Source: Marisediminicola sp040546025
Lineage (GTDB): Bacteria; Actinomycetota; Actinomycetes; Actinomycetales; Microbacteriaceae
Assembly (NCBI RefSeq): GCF_040546025.1
Contig: NZ_JBEPNA010000001.1
Span: 124,001-188,000, forward strand
Direction of reading: 5' to 3'
Length of the DNA: 64,000 nucleotides
Part shown: positions 37,628 to 46,430 of the stretch, in pieces
Layout of the letters: every line of letters begins with the position of its first letter
Numbering within the stretch: the stretch's first letter is position 1
Notes under the pieces: model-generated
The model's database searches: none
What the model saw: the letters and a program-made list of their open reading frames with translations, nothing else
What the model was told of the DNA's origin: nothing
Made by a program: the position numbers and the translations under genes

Positions 37628-38236
37628 ATGACTGAGCGAAGCGGTGAAGTGGCCGGGTTCGATCCGCGGTTCGATCCGGCGTTCCAGCCCGGATATCGCC
37701 CACTCGCCGTGGAACCGAGCGGATTGGAGGCAGTTGCGGCCACAGGCCGGGCACCGAGCCCTGTCCCCGGCCTCCGGTCGGACACACCCGCCGGTGCCGG
37801 TGGGACCGGAGGCACAAGGAGCGCGGCCCGCACCGACGCCGCCGCCGATGGCGCGGCCCGCACCGCCGCCGCCCGTACCGAGGCCGCGGATGACCTCGCC
37901 GACATGACACACGAGTCAGCCGACGCACCGCAGCGCCGCAACCCGTTCGTGCTCGTCCTCTGGATGATCTGCGTGCTCGTCACCCTCGTGGGAATTGCGA
38001 TGGTGCGCTGGTCGTTCGCGTTGACCGAGGAACTGCAGACCAGCACTACTGCCGGCCAGGCCGACTACCAACTCAGCTACATGCTGCAACAGTCCGGCCC
38101 GCTCTTCATCGTGCTGGGGCTCGCCGTGGCGGCATTGACCGTCTTCCTCCACGCCCAGACCTGGAATGGGCGCCGCAGCCCCGTCAGCTCTGGCAGCTCG
38201 GACACCAGAACGTCTCACGAAGCTGGAGCTCGTTGA
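37628..38236 (+). CDS. Two-helix membrane protein, tandem paralogue 2
   Basis: 202 aa, the same length as its upstream paralogue, with the same N-terminal motif (MTERSGEVAGFDPRFDPAFQ), an Ala-rich linker, and two matching helices (NPFVLVLWMICVLVTLVGIA and SGPLFIVLGLAVAALTVFLH). The ATG at 37628 follows GGTGAGG. Its 3' end overlaps the convergent nei2 gene by 53 bases, which lengthens the C-terminus (RRSPVSSGSSDTRTSHEAGA). It arose by tandem duplication. The 37432-37627 spacer holds no gene. Confidence 0.78.
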   Translation: MTERSGEVAGFDPRFDPAFQPGYRPLAVEPSGLEAVAATGRAPSPVPGLRSDTPAGAGGTGGTRSAARTDAAADGAARTAAARTEAADDLADMTHESADAPQRRNPFVLVLWMICVLVTLVGIAMVRWSFALTEELQTSTTAGQADYQLSYMLQQSGPLFIVLGLAVAALTVFLHAQTWNGRRSPVSSGSSDTRTSHEAGAR

Positions 38237-38960
38237 CGCCGAGGCGTCCTTCGAGAATCCGGGTGCCGCAGCGCCGACAGGGTTGCCCGCGCCGGCCGTA
38301 GACCCAGTCGGTGGCACCGCGCAGGGTGCCCGTCGTGGTGCGCTCCACCCTGTCCTTGTTCGCATCGATGAGCGAGTGCGCGAGCGCGATCAGCCGCTCC
38401 GGCTGCACGACGTCGCCGACCGGACGCGTCGGCAGGATGCCGCGCAGAAAGCACAACTCGTTGCGATACACGTTCCCGAGTCCCGCGAGCACGCTCTGGT
38501 CGAGCAGCGCGAGTCCGACCGCGCGCGCCGGGTCGGCCCTCAGCCGGCTCAGCGCCTCCGCAGCATCCCAGTCCGGGCCGAGCAGGTCGGGACCGAGGTG
38601 TCCGACGACGGTGTGCTCCTCGGAACGCGGCACCACCTCGACGATGCCGAGCGCGTATCCGACCGCGACCCAGTCGCTCGTCTCGAGCACGATGCGCGCC
38701 GAGTGCGCCGGACGCCGCCACTTCGAGCCGTGCCGGTAGAGGTGCCAGGAGCCCTCCATCTTGAGGTGGGTGTGAATGGTGTGCTCGCCGATGCGCATGA
38801 GCAGATGCTTGCCGCGGCTCGCCACCTCGTCGACCCGCTGGCCGGTCAGGTCGACGGTCGCGAACGCCGGAACGCGGATGTCGCACCGCGTGAGCTGCGC
38901 GCCCTCGATCGCCGCGCGCAGGTTCTTCGCGGTGCGGTAGACGGTGTCGCCCTCTGGCAT
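38184..38960 (-). CDS. nei2: Nei2-type DNA glycosylase/AP lyase (Fpg/Nei family)
   Basis: 258 aa. It starts MPEGDTVYRTAKNLRAAIEG: Pro2 is the catalytic nucleophile and Glu3 the acid. Lys in SRGKHLLMRI is the conserved beta-hairpin Lys. The H2TH motif lies in LDQSVLAGLGNVYRNELCFL, and a zinc finger closes the protein (CRRCGT, then FWCPSCQS, CxxC-x16-CxxC). These enzymes excise oxidised bases and cut the backbone. It follows lhr by 4 bases, the same order as in mycobacteria (lhr then nei2), suggesting a shared repair role. Confidence 0.92.
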   Translation of the reverse strand: MPEGDTVYRTAKNLRAAIEGAQLTRCDIRVPAFATVDLTGQRVDEVASRGKHLLMRIGEHTIHTHLKMEGSWHLYRHGSKWRRPAHSARIVLETSDWVAVGYALGIVEVVPRSEEHTVVGHLGPDLLGPDWDAAEALSRLRADPARAVGLALLDQSVLAGLGNVYRNELCFLRGILPTRPVGDVVQPERLIALAHSLIDANKDRVERTTTGTLRGATDWVYGRRGQPCRRCGTRILEGRLGVNELQLRETFWCPSCQS

Positions 38961-38964
38961 CGGA

Positions 38965-41900
38965 TCACCCCCGCAGCCGCAGGCCCTGCGGCGTGGTCTG
39001 GAATCCGGCGTCCGTGAGCGCGTCGCCCAGTGGGGTGCCGATCACGAACCGTCCGTCGACCCTCTCGATCCGCAGCTTGCCGACCGAGCGGCGGATCGTC
39101 TGCGCGAGCGACGCCGCCGCGACGACAAGGGTCGCCTCGTCGGCCCCGAAGGTGAGCACGGTCTTGCCGCCGCGCTCGATGTAGAGCGCGAGCCGGCCGT
39201 CGACGAGCACGACGAGCGCGCCGGCTTTGCGCCCCGGTCGGTGGCCGCGCGCGGTGGGTTCGGGCGGGGCGGATGCCGGGATCGGCGTCACCGTCGCGCG
39301 CGAGCGAGCCGAGCCAGAGCCGGCCGACTCGGACCCGGCCGCGTTGGACCCGGTGCCGCCGGCTCCCGCCGACCCGGAGCCTGGTCCACCGACCGCGGCG
39401 CCGACCGCAGCATCCGCCACGGGCGCAGCCGGCCACGGCAGCGCGGCCCCGTACGGGTTCGCGGGGTCGGTGGCGGCGAGAGTGATCGCGACGGGCGGGG
39501 TGGAATCGTCGGGCTCGCGGGTGAAGGAGCGCAGCCGGTCGACGGTCGCGCCGGTGGCGAACTGCGCGGCGCCGAGATGCTCGATGAAGTAGCCGCGGCG
39601 GGCGCGTCCGGTGTCTTCGAAGCCGCTCAGCACCTTGTAGACGAGACTGAAACCGCCGCGGACGCCCTCGTTCGCGACCGCGCCACGCGTAACGACGCCG
39701 TGCCGCTCGAGCAGCAGCTCCGCGGTCGCGAGGCCGCGCACCGTCGCATCCGGCTCGGCGAGGGGCAGCAGCGACCAGCGCCCGGCGACGCTCGGCGGTC
39801 CGCTCTGCGTCGGCAGGGCCGGTCGGGCGCGTCCGCGGTAGGAGCGGCTGCGCGGCACCCCGCGACGGGCCGGGGCCGCCCCGCCGAGGAACGATCGCAG
39901 CGGCGAGAACGTGTCGTTGGTGATCAGGCCCGACCAGACCAGGTCCCAGATCGCGGCCGCGAGCTGCTTGTCGTCGAGTACTCCGAGCTCGCCGCCGACC
40001 GCGTTCGACAGCTGCCGGAAGAAGTACGCCCCGCCGCCCGCGAGCGCCGCGAGGATCGAGCGCTGCAGTTCGGTGGTCTCATCGCCGGTGGGCTCGGCGA
40101 GGGTGACCGGTGCCGACTCCGCGAGGTGCAGGCTGATCCAGCCGTCGCTTCCCGGGAGCGCGCCAACGCCCGACCAGATGACCTCACCCGTCGCGGTGAG
40201 CTCGTCGAGCATGACGGGGGAGTAGTCTCGCACCCGGGCGGGCAGCACGAGGCTTTCCCACGCGGATGCCGGCAGTGCGACCCCGGCGAGCTGGTCGATG
40301 ACCTGCGCGACGCCGTCGACCCCCCTCAGCGGCTCGGTCACGTGCTGCCAGGCCGGGAGGAAGCGGCCGAGAGTCGCGGCATCCACCGGCTCGACCTCGT
40401 GCCGGAGCGCGGCGAGCGACCGGCTGCGCAAGCGGCGCAACACCTCGACGTCGCACCATTCGCTGCCGGTCTGCATCGGTCGGAACTCGCCCTCCACGAC
40501 CCGGCGCTGCTTCTCGAGCCGGCGCAGGGTGTCGAGCACGACGGCGGTGCCGACGCCGAGCCGCTCTGCCGCCGCGGCGACGGTGAACGGGGCGTGGGTG
40601 CGGGCGTAGCGTCCGACGATGTCGCCGAGGGGATCCTGGACCGGCTCGATGAAGGCGGCCGGGATGCCAATGGGTAGGGGGGTGCCGAGCGCGTCGCGGA
40701 GGCGCGCGGCATCCTCGATCACGGCCCACCGGTCGGCGCCCGCCCGCCAGACCCGGTTGGCGCGGGCGAGTTCCGCGAGCCAGCGCGGCACGTCGGAGGT
40801 GTCGGATGCCGCGACGGCGGTCTCGGCCTCCGCGTCCGCTGCGACCCCGGCATCCGCAACGGCGCCACCAGCATCCGCACCCGCCGCACCCCCCACCGAC
40901 TTCGGCGCCGGCTGGACCCGCGCCTCGATCTCCTCGACGGACAGCGGGCCGAGGATGCGCAGCAGGTCGACGACACCCTCGCCACCCTTGACCTTGCGGT
41001 CCGGGGCGAGGCGCTGCAGCTCGAGCTCGGTGCGCTCGATGACGTCGGGGTCGAGCAGTTCGCGCAGCTCGGCACGCCCGAGGAGCTCGGCGAGCAGGGT
41101 CGAGTCGAGCGACAGGGCGGCGGCCCGCCGCTCCGCGAGCGGGGAGTCGCCCTCGTACATGAACGCGGCGACGTAGCCGAACAGCAGCGACCGCGCGAAG
41201 GGCGAGGCCTGCTCGGTCTGCGACTCGACGACGCGAATCTGCCGGCTCTCGATCTGCTTCGCGAGCGCGGTCAGGGCGGGCAGGTCGTAGACGTCCTGCA
41301 GCACCTCCCGCACCGCCTCGAGCACGATCGGAAAGCTCGGGTACTTCACCGCGACCGCCAGGAGTTGGGCGGAGCGCTGCCGTTGCTGCCAGAGCGGCGA
41401 CCGCTTTCCCGGGTTGTAGCGCGGCAGCAGCAGGGCGCGCGCGGCGCACTCCCGGAACCTCGACGCGAACAGCGCCGATCCGCCGACCTCCTCGGTGACG
41501 ATGTCGCTCAGCTCGTCCGCATCGAAGACGAACAACTCTGCTCCCGGGGGCTCGCTGTCGGTGTCGGGAATGCGAGCGATAACACCGTCGTCGCTCGCCA
41601 TCGCGGCGCCCTCCATGCCGTAACGCTCGCGAATTCGCGCGCCGACGGCCAGCGCCCAGGGCGCGTGCACCTGCATGCCGTAGGGGGAATGCAGGATGAC
41701 CCGCCAGTCACCGAGTTCGTCGCGGAACCGCTCGACGACGAGCGTGCGGTCGGAAGGCACGTGGCCGGTGGCCTTCTTCTGGTCGTCGATGAACGTGATG
41801 AGGTTGTTGACCGCGCGGTAGTCGAGACCACCGGCGCCGACTCGGGCGCGGGCATCCTCGATCGACGCGGTCGCGACCTCGCGGGTGAACGCGCCGATCG

Positions 41901-43842
41901 CGCGGCCGAGCTCGGCGGGGCGGCCGATGCCGTCGCCCTTCCAGAACGGCACGCGCCCCGGTTGGCCGTAGGCGGGGGTGACGAGCACGCGGTCGTGGGT
42001 GATGTCTTCGATGCGCCAGCTCGTCGCCCCGAGCGCGAAGACGTCGCCGACCCGGGACTCGTAGACCATCTCCTCGTCGAGCTCTCCGACGCGGCCACCT
42101 CCTCCGCCCGTGGGGCCTGTCGAAGCCCCGGTCGACCCGACCATGAAAACGCCGAAGAGCCCGCGGTCGGGGATTGTTCCGCCGCTGGTGACCGCGAGGC
42201 GCTGGGCGCCAGGGCGTCCGGTGATCGTGCCCTTCACGCGGTCCCAGATGATGCGCGGCCTCAGCTCGGCGAACTCGTCCGACGGGTAGAGCCCGCTCAG
42301 CAGGTCGAGGGTCGCGTCATACGCGCCGCGCGGCAGGTTCGCGAACGGGGCCGCCCGGCGCACGGTGTCGAACCACTCCTCCACATCGAGGGTGTCGAGG
42401 GCGACCGCGGCAACGGTCTGCTGCGCGAGAACGTCGAGCGGGTTCGTCGGAACCGTCAGCGCCTCGATCTGGCCCGACGACATCCGCTCGCTCGCGACCG
42501 CGGAGTGGATCAGGTCCGCGCGATGCTTCGGGAAGATGATGCCGCGCGACACCTCGCCGACCTGATGGCCGGCACGGCCGACCCGCTGCAGCCCGCTCGC
42601 GACCGACGGGGGCGCCTCGACCTGGATGACGAGGTCGACCTCGCCCATGTCGATGCCGAGCTCGAGCGACGAGGTCGCGACGACGCAGCGCAGACGCCCG
42701 CTCTTGAGGTCGTCCTCGATGAGGGCGCGCTGGTCCTTGGAGACGGATCCGTGGTGGGCGCGGGCGAGCGCGGTGGAGCTCTGAGGATCGCGCCAGCGAT
42801 CCTGCGACCCCAGCGCCGAGGGAGCCTGCGACCGAGGGTCTTCCCCCACCGCGGGCTGAGGCACGGCGAGCGTGTCGACACTCGCTCCCACACCGACGAG
42901 CTCCGGCTCCGCTGTGCGCACCGCCCAGATCTCATTGAGCCGCGCCGTCAGCCTCTCGGCGAGCCGCCGAGAGTTCGCGAACACGATCGTCGACCGGTGC
43001 TCGAGGATGCGGTCGACAATATTCTCCTCGACGTGCGGCCAGATCGAGCCCTGGGTCGGCGCGCTTCCCGCGGCGGACCCCTCGAGGATCGGCGCGGTGC
43101 CGAGCTCGGTCATATCCTCGACCGGGACGACGACCGTCAGGTCGAACTTCTTCGTCGACGGCGGCGCCACGATGCTCACGTGCTCGCTGCCGCCGAGGAA
43201 CCGCGCGACCTCCTCGTGCGGGCGCACGGTCGCGGAGAGTCCGATGCGCTGCGCCGGCTTGTCGAGCAGGGCGTCGAGCCGCTCCAGCGAAATCGCGAGG
43301 TGCGCGCCCCGCTTCGTCGACGCGACCGCGTGCACCTCGTCGACGATGACGGTATCCACCCCGCGGAGGGTCTCCCTCGCCGAGGCCGTGAGCATGAGGT
43401 AGAGCGATTCCGGGGTCGTGATCAGGATGTCCGGAGGCGTGCGCTGCAGCGTCCGCCGGTCGCCGGAAGTCGTATCTCCCGAGCGCACGCCCACCGTGAT
43501 GTCGGGCGGGGCCTCCCCGAGCCGGCGGGCGGTCTGGGTGACGCCGACCAGTGGCGCGCGCAGGTTGCGCTCCACATCGACCGCGAGGGCCTTGAGCGGC
43601 GAGATGTACAGCACGCGGGTGCGTCGGTTCGGCTCGGACGGTGCTGGCGCGGATGCGAGGCGGTCGATCGACCAGAGGAACGCGGCGAGGGTCTTCCCCG
43701 AGCCGGTCGGCGCGACGACGAGGGCGTGCGCTCCGCTGGCGATCGCGCTCCACGCGCCCGCCTGCGCGGTGGTGGGCGCGGCGAACGCCCCCGTGAACCA
43801 TTCGCGGGTGGCACGGGAAAAGAGGTCGAGCGGCGAACCCAT
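38965..43842 (-). CDS. lhr: Large ATP-dependent helicase Lhr
   Basis: About 1625 aa, the typical length of bacterial full-length Lhr. Walker A APTGSGKT (residues 44-51), TRVLYISPLKALAVDVERNL (motif Ia), VDEVHAVASTKRGAHLAISL (motif II DEVH and flank), GLSATVRPHEE (motif III), RCVVATSSLELGIDMGEVDL (motif V) and RVGRAGHQVG (motif VI). A winged helix and the Lhr-specific beta-barrel domain follow, then the long Lhr-CTD. Two low-complexity inserts lie near 40790-40920 and 39240-39430. Lhr unwinds 3'-tailed RNA:DNA and DNA duplexes. The ATG 43842 starts MGSPLDLFSR; a GTG six codons upstream is an alternative. Nei2 follows in the same operon. Confidence 0.93.
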   Translation of the reverse strand: MGSPLDLFSRATREWFTGAFAAPTTAQAGAWSAIASGAHALVVAPTGSGKTLAAFLWSIDRLASAPAPSEPNRRTRVLYISPLKALAVDVERNLRAPLVGVTQTARRLGEAPPDITVGVRSGDTTSGDRRTLQRTPPDILITTPESLYLMLTASARETLRGVDTVIVDEVHAVASTKRGAHLAISLERLDALLDKPAQRIGLSATVRPHEEVARFLGGSEHVSIVAPPSTKKFDLTVVVPVEDMTELGTAPILEGSAAGSAPTQGSIWPHVEENIVDRILEHRSTIVFANSRRLAERLTARLNEIWAVRTAEPELVGVGASVDTLAVPQPAVGEDPRSQAPSALGSQDRWRDPQSSTALARAHHGSVSKDQRALIEDDLKSGRLRCVVATSSLELGIDMGEVDLVIQVEAPPSVASGLQRVGRAGHQVGEVSRGIIFPKHRADLIHSAVASERMSSGQIEALTVPTNPLDVLAQQTVAAVALDTLDVEEWFDTVRRAAPFANLPRGAYDATLDLLSGLYPSDEFAELRPRIIWDRVKGTITGRPGAQRLAVTSGGTIPDRGLFGVFMVGSTGASTGPTGGGGGRVGELDEEMVYESRVGDVFALGATSWRIEDITHDRVLVTPAYGQPGRVPFWKGDGIGRPAELGRAIGAFTREVATASIEDARARVGAGGLDYRAVNNLITFIDDQKKATGHVPSDRTLVVERFRDELGDWRVILHSPYGMQVHAPWALAVGARIRERYGMEGAAMASDDGVIARIPDTDSEPPGAELFVFDADELSDIVTEEVGGSALFASRFRECAARALLLPRYNPGKRSPLWQQRQRSAQLLAVAVKYPSFPIVLEAVREVLQDVYDLPALTALAKQIESRQIRVVESQTEQASPFARSLLFGYVAAFMYEGDSPLAERRAAALSLDSTLLAELLGRAELRELLDPDVIERTELELQRLAPDRKVKGGEGVVDLLRILGPLSVEEIEARVQPAPKSVGGAAGADAGGAVADAGVAADAEAETAVAASDTSDVPRWLAELARANRVWRAGADRWAVIEDAARLRDALGTPLPIGIPAAFIEPVQDPLGDIVGRYARTHAPFTVAAAAERLGVGTAVVLDTLRRLEKQRRVVEGEFRPMQTGSEWCDVEVLRRLRSRSLAALRHEVEPVDAATLGRFLPAWQHVTEPLRGVDGVAQVIDQLAGVALPASAWESLVLPARVRDYSPVMLDELTATGEVIWSGVGALPGSDGWISLHLAESAPVTLAEPTGDETTELQRSILAALAGGGAYFFRQLSNAVGGELGVLDDKQLAAAIWDLVWSGLITNDTFSPLRSFLGGAAPARRGVPRSRSYRGRARPALPTQSGPPSVAGRWSLLPLAEPDATVRGLATAELLLERHGVVTRGAVANEGVRGGFSLVYKVLSGFEDTGRARRGYFIEHLGAAQFATGATVDRLRSFTREPDDSTPPVAITLAATDPANPYGAALPWPAAPVADAAVGAAVGGPGSGSAGAGGTGSNAAGSESAGSGSARSRATVTPIPASAPPEPTARGHRPGRKAGALVVLVDGRLALYIERGGKTVLTFGADEATLVVAAASLAQTIRRSVGKLRIERVDGRFVIGTPLGDALTDAGFQTTPQGLRLRG

Positions 43843-43961
43843 TGCCCCATCTTCTCCCACCGCGCCGATAATCCGCCGGGCGGAGTGGGCCGGGTTCGAA
43901 CATGTGCGCGCATACGACCGTGGCGCCGCGCAAGCCCATGGCGCCCGACTGGTGTGCCTCC

Positions 43962-43967
43962 TAGCAT
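43962..43967 (+). promoter_or_regulatory. Leaderless -10 element
   Basis: TAGCAT ends six bases before the ATG at 43974. The intervening CGGGGG could also serve weakly as a ribosome site, so leaderless use is likely but not certain. Confidence 0.45.
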
Positions 43968-43973
43968 CGGGGG

Positions 43974-44420
43974 ATGGATCGGGTGGACTACGTCAACACT
44001 TTTATCGCGGTCGCGCCCGACAACCGGGCGGTGCGCGGGGTGAAACCGCCAGCGCGCCGCGGCAGCTCGACCGAGCTGACCGTCGCCATCCCGACCGTCG
44101 CCGCGCTCACCTACGAGCTGATCAACGCGCATCCGTACGAGCTGACCTCGGGCGATGTCATCTTCACCGTGATGGCGGTGCGGCGGGGAATCCCGGATGC
44201 CGATCGCGCCGCGGCCCGAGAGGAGTTCTACGCCGAGCCGCGTGCCTGCCTGCGCTCGTCGGATCTCGGCAAACGGTATGGCTGGGGCATCCACGCCGAC
44301 GCCGACGGGCGTCTCGCGCTCTACGGCGTCGAGTCGCACGAGTACGGCCGGCTGCTCGACGGCCGCGATCCGTTCGGCCAATGGGTCGCGGTAACCCGGG
44401 CAATGCGCAGCTCCGGCTGA
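43974..44420 (+). CDS. DUF6157 family protein
   Basis: 148 aa. The family pattern is recognised: DYVNTFIAVAPDNRAVRGVK, VAALTYELINAHPYELTSGD, EEFYAEPRACLRSSDLGKRY and GWGIHADADGRLALYGVESH. It is a soluble protein with no membrane segment. No catalytic residues are established for this family, so no function is assigned. It is divergent from lhr and followed 53 bases later by the DUF4916 gene. Confidence 0.82.
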   Translation: MDRVDYVNTFIAVAPDNRAVRGVKPPARRGSSTELTVAIPTVAALTYELINAHPYELTSGDVIFTVMAVRRGIPDADRAAAREEFYAEPRACLRSSDLGKRYGWGIHADADGRLALYGVESHEYGRLLDGRDPFGQWVAVTRAMRSSG

Positions 44421-44473
44421 GCCCGCCCGCGCCGGATGACGCGCGCACACTGTTTCGTGAGTGAGAATGAAGC

Positions 44474-45013
44474 ATGAGCTCAGTAGGCACACCTGACCCG
44501 AATTCCGGCTGGCTGTCCGACGAGGAGCTGGCCGAGACCAGGCGCCGCCTGCCGCTGCTGTACGTCGAGGCGGTGCCGGTGCGTGTCAATGGGCTCGGCG
44601 AGGTCACCGAGGTCGGCATCCTGCTCCGCGCGAACCTCGAGGGCGCGATGACCCGCACCCTTGTCTCGGGTCGCGTGATGTTCGGAGAGTCCCTGCGCGA
44701 CGCGCTCTTCCGGCACCTCGAGAAGGACCTCGGGCCGATGGCCTTCCCGCTGCTTCCCGCGAGCACGGTGCCGTTCTCGGTCGCCGAGTACTTTCCGTTC
44801 CCGGGAACGCAGTTCAGCGATGCCCGCCAGCACGCCGTGTCGCTCGCCTACGTCGTGCCCGTCACCGGCTCGTGCGATCCGCGTCAGGATGCCCTCGAGC
44901 TCACCTGGATGAGCCCCGCGGATGCCGCATCTGACGCCATCGCCGCCGAGATGGAGGGCGGGCGCGGCGCACTGCTGCGCGCCGGCCTCGCATCCGTCGG
45001 CCGACTCTTCTAG
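44474..45013 (+). CDS. DUF4916 (NUDIX-like) family protein
   Basis: 179 aa. It matches the actinobacterial DUF4916 family: SGWLSDEELAETRRRLPLLY, VDAVP-type strand (VEAVPVRVNGLGEVTEVGIL), and SGRVMFGESLRDALFRHLEK, where the position of a NUDIX box is occupied by a degenerate motif (GESLRDALFRHLEKDLG, lacking REUxEE). Hence it is NUDIX-fold but probably not a standard hydrolase. YFPFPGTQFSDARQHAVSLA follows. A strong terminator hairpin follows the stop. Confidence 0.85.
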   Translation: MSSVGTPDPNSGWLSDEELAETRRRLPLLYVEAVPVRVNGLGEVTEVGILLRANLEGAMTRTLVSGRVMFGESLRDALFRHLEKDLGPMAFPLLPASTVPFSVAEYFPFPGTQFSDARQHAVSLAYVVPVTGSCDPRQDALELTWMSPADAASDAIAAEMEGGRGALLRAGLASVGRLF

Positions 45014-45040
45014 CCGAGGGCGGGCGACCCGTGGGGCGGC

Positions 45041-45066
45041 AGTGCCAGTGCATTCGCGCTGGCACT
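45041..45066. terminator. Strong terminator hairpin between convergent genes
   Basis: AGTGCCAGTGC (45041-45051), loop ATTC, and GCGCTGGCACT (45056-45066) pair over 11 bases with one G-T wobble. It lies midway between the convergent DUF4916 and DUF1761 genes and can serve both strands. No T-run. Confidence 0.6.
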
Positions 45067-45094
45067 GGCCGAGGTTCATCGTGGCCCGGCTTCC

Positions 45095-45490
45095 TTAGCC
45101 CTGCATCGTGCCGATGATGGCCCCCATGATGGTGAAGGCCACGATGTTGTAGGACGCGTTGATGACGAACAAGATCAGCGGTCGTCGTTCAAACAGGTAG
45201 TTGGTGCCGAAAGCGGCGCTGATCCAGGTGACGCCTACAGCGAGACCGGCGGCGGTGCCCAAAAGCGCGCCGCCGGACCCGATGAACGCAGCGAGGCTCG
45301 CGGCCATGACAAGGGCGGGAGCGAAGGACCCGATGACCACCCGCGGTGACCCGGTGCGCAGTGTCTCACCGGTGACCCCCGCCGCCCGCTGCCACCTTTT
45401 TCCGAAGAGCAGCGAGTACCAGAGCCCGCCGATAACGAAGGTCGACAGCGCGGCGAGTGCGACAGCAAGTGGGTTGATGACGATGTCCAC
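45095..45490 (-). CDS. DUF1761 membrane protein
   Basis: 131 aa with four transmembrane helices. The family pattern is clear: INPLAVALAALSTFVIGGLW YSLLFGKRWQ at the N-terminus, then SFAPALVMAASLAAFIG, LLGTAAGLAVGVTWISAAFG, NYLFERRPLILFVINASYNI and a final AFTIMGAIIGTMQ. The ATG at 45490 has GAGGAAA upstream. The role of DUF1761 proteins is unknown. It lies just downstream of an AraC-type regulator on the same strand's far side and could be its target or neighbour only. Confidence 0.83.
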   Translation of the reverse strand: MDIVINPLAVALAALSTFVIGGLWYSLLFGKRWQRAAGVTGETLRTGSPRVVIGSFAPALVMAASLAAFIGSGGALLGTAAGLAVGVTWISAAFGTNYLFERRPLILFVINASYNIVAFTIMGAIIGTMQG

Positions 45491-45553
45491 GTTTCCTCCT
45501 GAGGGCTAGGACCTGAGTCTGCGCCAGAGCACGGAGCCCGCGATTGTAGAAAA

Positions 45554-46399
45554 CTAACCCGTCTCGATCGACCCGGTTGGCAGGAACGATGGCGCCGCGC
45601 CCACGGTGCTCCTCACAGATTCGAGGTACCGCTGTGGAGTCTGGCCGGTGAAGCGAGTGAACGTGCGGATGAAATGGGGTTGGTCGTAGTAGCCGGTCTC
45701 GGCGGCGAGTTCGGTCCAGGTCGGAATGGGGGCCAGCGACGGAATCGAGTTGACGAATCGGTGCAGCCGAGCGACCTCCGAGTACCGCTTGGGGGTGATG
45801 CCGCAGTGCATCGTGAAGAGGTCGATCAGTGACTTGCCGGAGATGCCGACCGCGCGGGCGACCTCGGCGATGCGCAGGTTCGGGTCGCCATCGATCATGC
45901 GGAGGGCGCGCTCGAGGGCGGGGTGGAGAGACCACCCGGGTCGTATCCATGCCCGGAGCTGAGTCTCTAACTGGTCGAGCGCATCGACGGCCGACGATGC
46001 GTGCAGAATCGAGGCCCGAAGTGCTGTGATGCCGGGTATCAGCGGCTCAGCATCCACCACGTCATGTCCGACGCTGCGACCGGTGAGCGCGATCAGGCCA
46101 CTGGGCCGCAACCTGATCGCGACATGGCGGAGCACTGCGGGATTCTCATTGACAAGCACGGTGTGCTGGATTCCGGCGATGAATGCACCCTCGACGCGCT
46201 GGGCAACACTCGCGCCATCCAGCTGGCGGACCGTGTACGGATCGCTGAGGTTGATGATGAGGTGCACAAACGGCAGCGGCAGAATCCGTTCGAACTGTTG
46301 CGGAGACGGAGCGCGTAAGTACCACAGCCGCTCGGCGATCGTGTCGAGCGCTCCGCTCGGCTTGCGCTCGAGATACTCGAGCGGCGACCACTCCGTCAC
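45554..46399 (-). CDS. AraC family transcriptional regulator
   Basis: About 281 aa from a GTG at 46399 (VTEWSPLEYLERKPSGALDT); an ATG at 46465 would add 22 residues and overlap the upstream gene by 35 bases. The N-terminal part (LWYLRAPSPQQFERILPLPF, VHLIINLSDPYTVRQLDGAS) is the DUF6597-type cupin-like sensor. The C-terminal 90 residues are two HTH motifs: LRIAEVARAVGISGKSLIDL and WTELAAETGYYDQPHFIRTF followed by FTRFTGQTPQRYLESVR. No ligand is evident. The DUF1761 gene begins 64 bases past its stop on the same strand. Confidence 0.83.
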   Translation of the reverse strand: MTEWSPLEYLERKPSGALDTIAERLWYLRAPSPQQFERILPLPFVHLIINLSDPYTVRQLDGASVAQRVEGAFIAGIQHTVLVNENPAVLRHVAIRLRPSGLIALTGRSVGHDVVDAEPLIPGITALRASILHASSAVDALDQLETQLRAWIRPGWSLHPALERALRMIDGDPNLRIAEVARAVGISGKSLIDLFTMHCGITPKRYSEVARLHRFVNSIPSLAPIPTWTELAAETGYYDQPHFIRTFTRFTGQTPQRYLESVRSTVGAAPSFLPTGSIETG

Positions 46400-46430
46400 C
46401 GGATTCTCGGCCCTCGCGGCACCTCGTTCA

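Noticed and set aside
41365..44043. An 892-codon open frame on the plus strand
   Set aside because: It lies opposite lhr, is Arg/Asp/Glu-rich, and has no motif or ribosome site.
44474..45013. DUF4916 protein as an active NUDIX hydrolase
   Set aside because: The position of the NUDIX box lacks the REUxEE glutamates, so only the fold is claimed.
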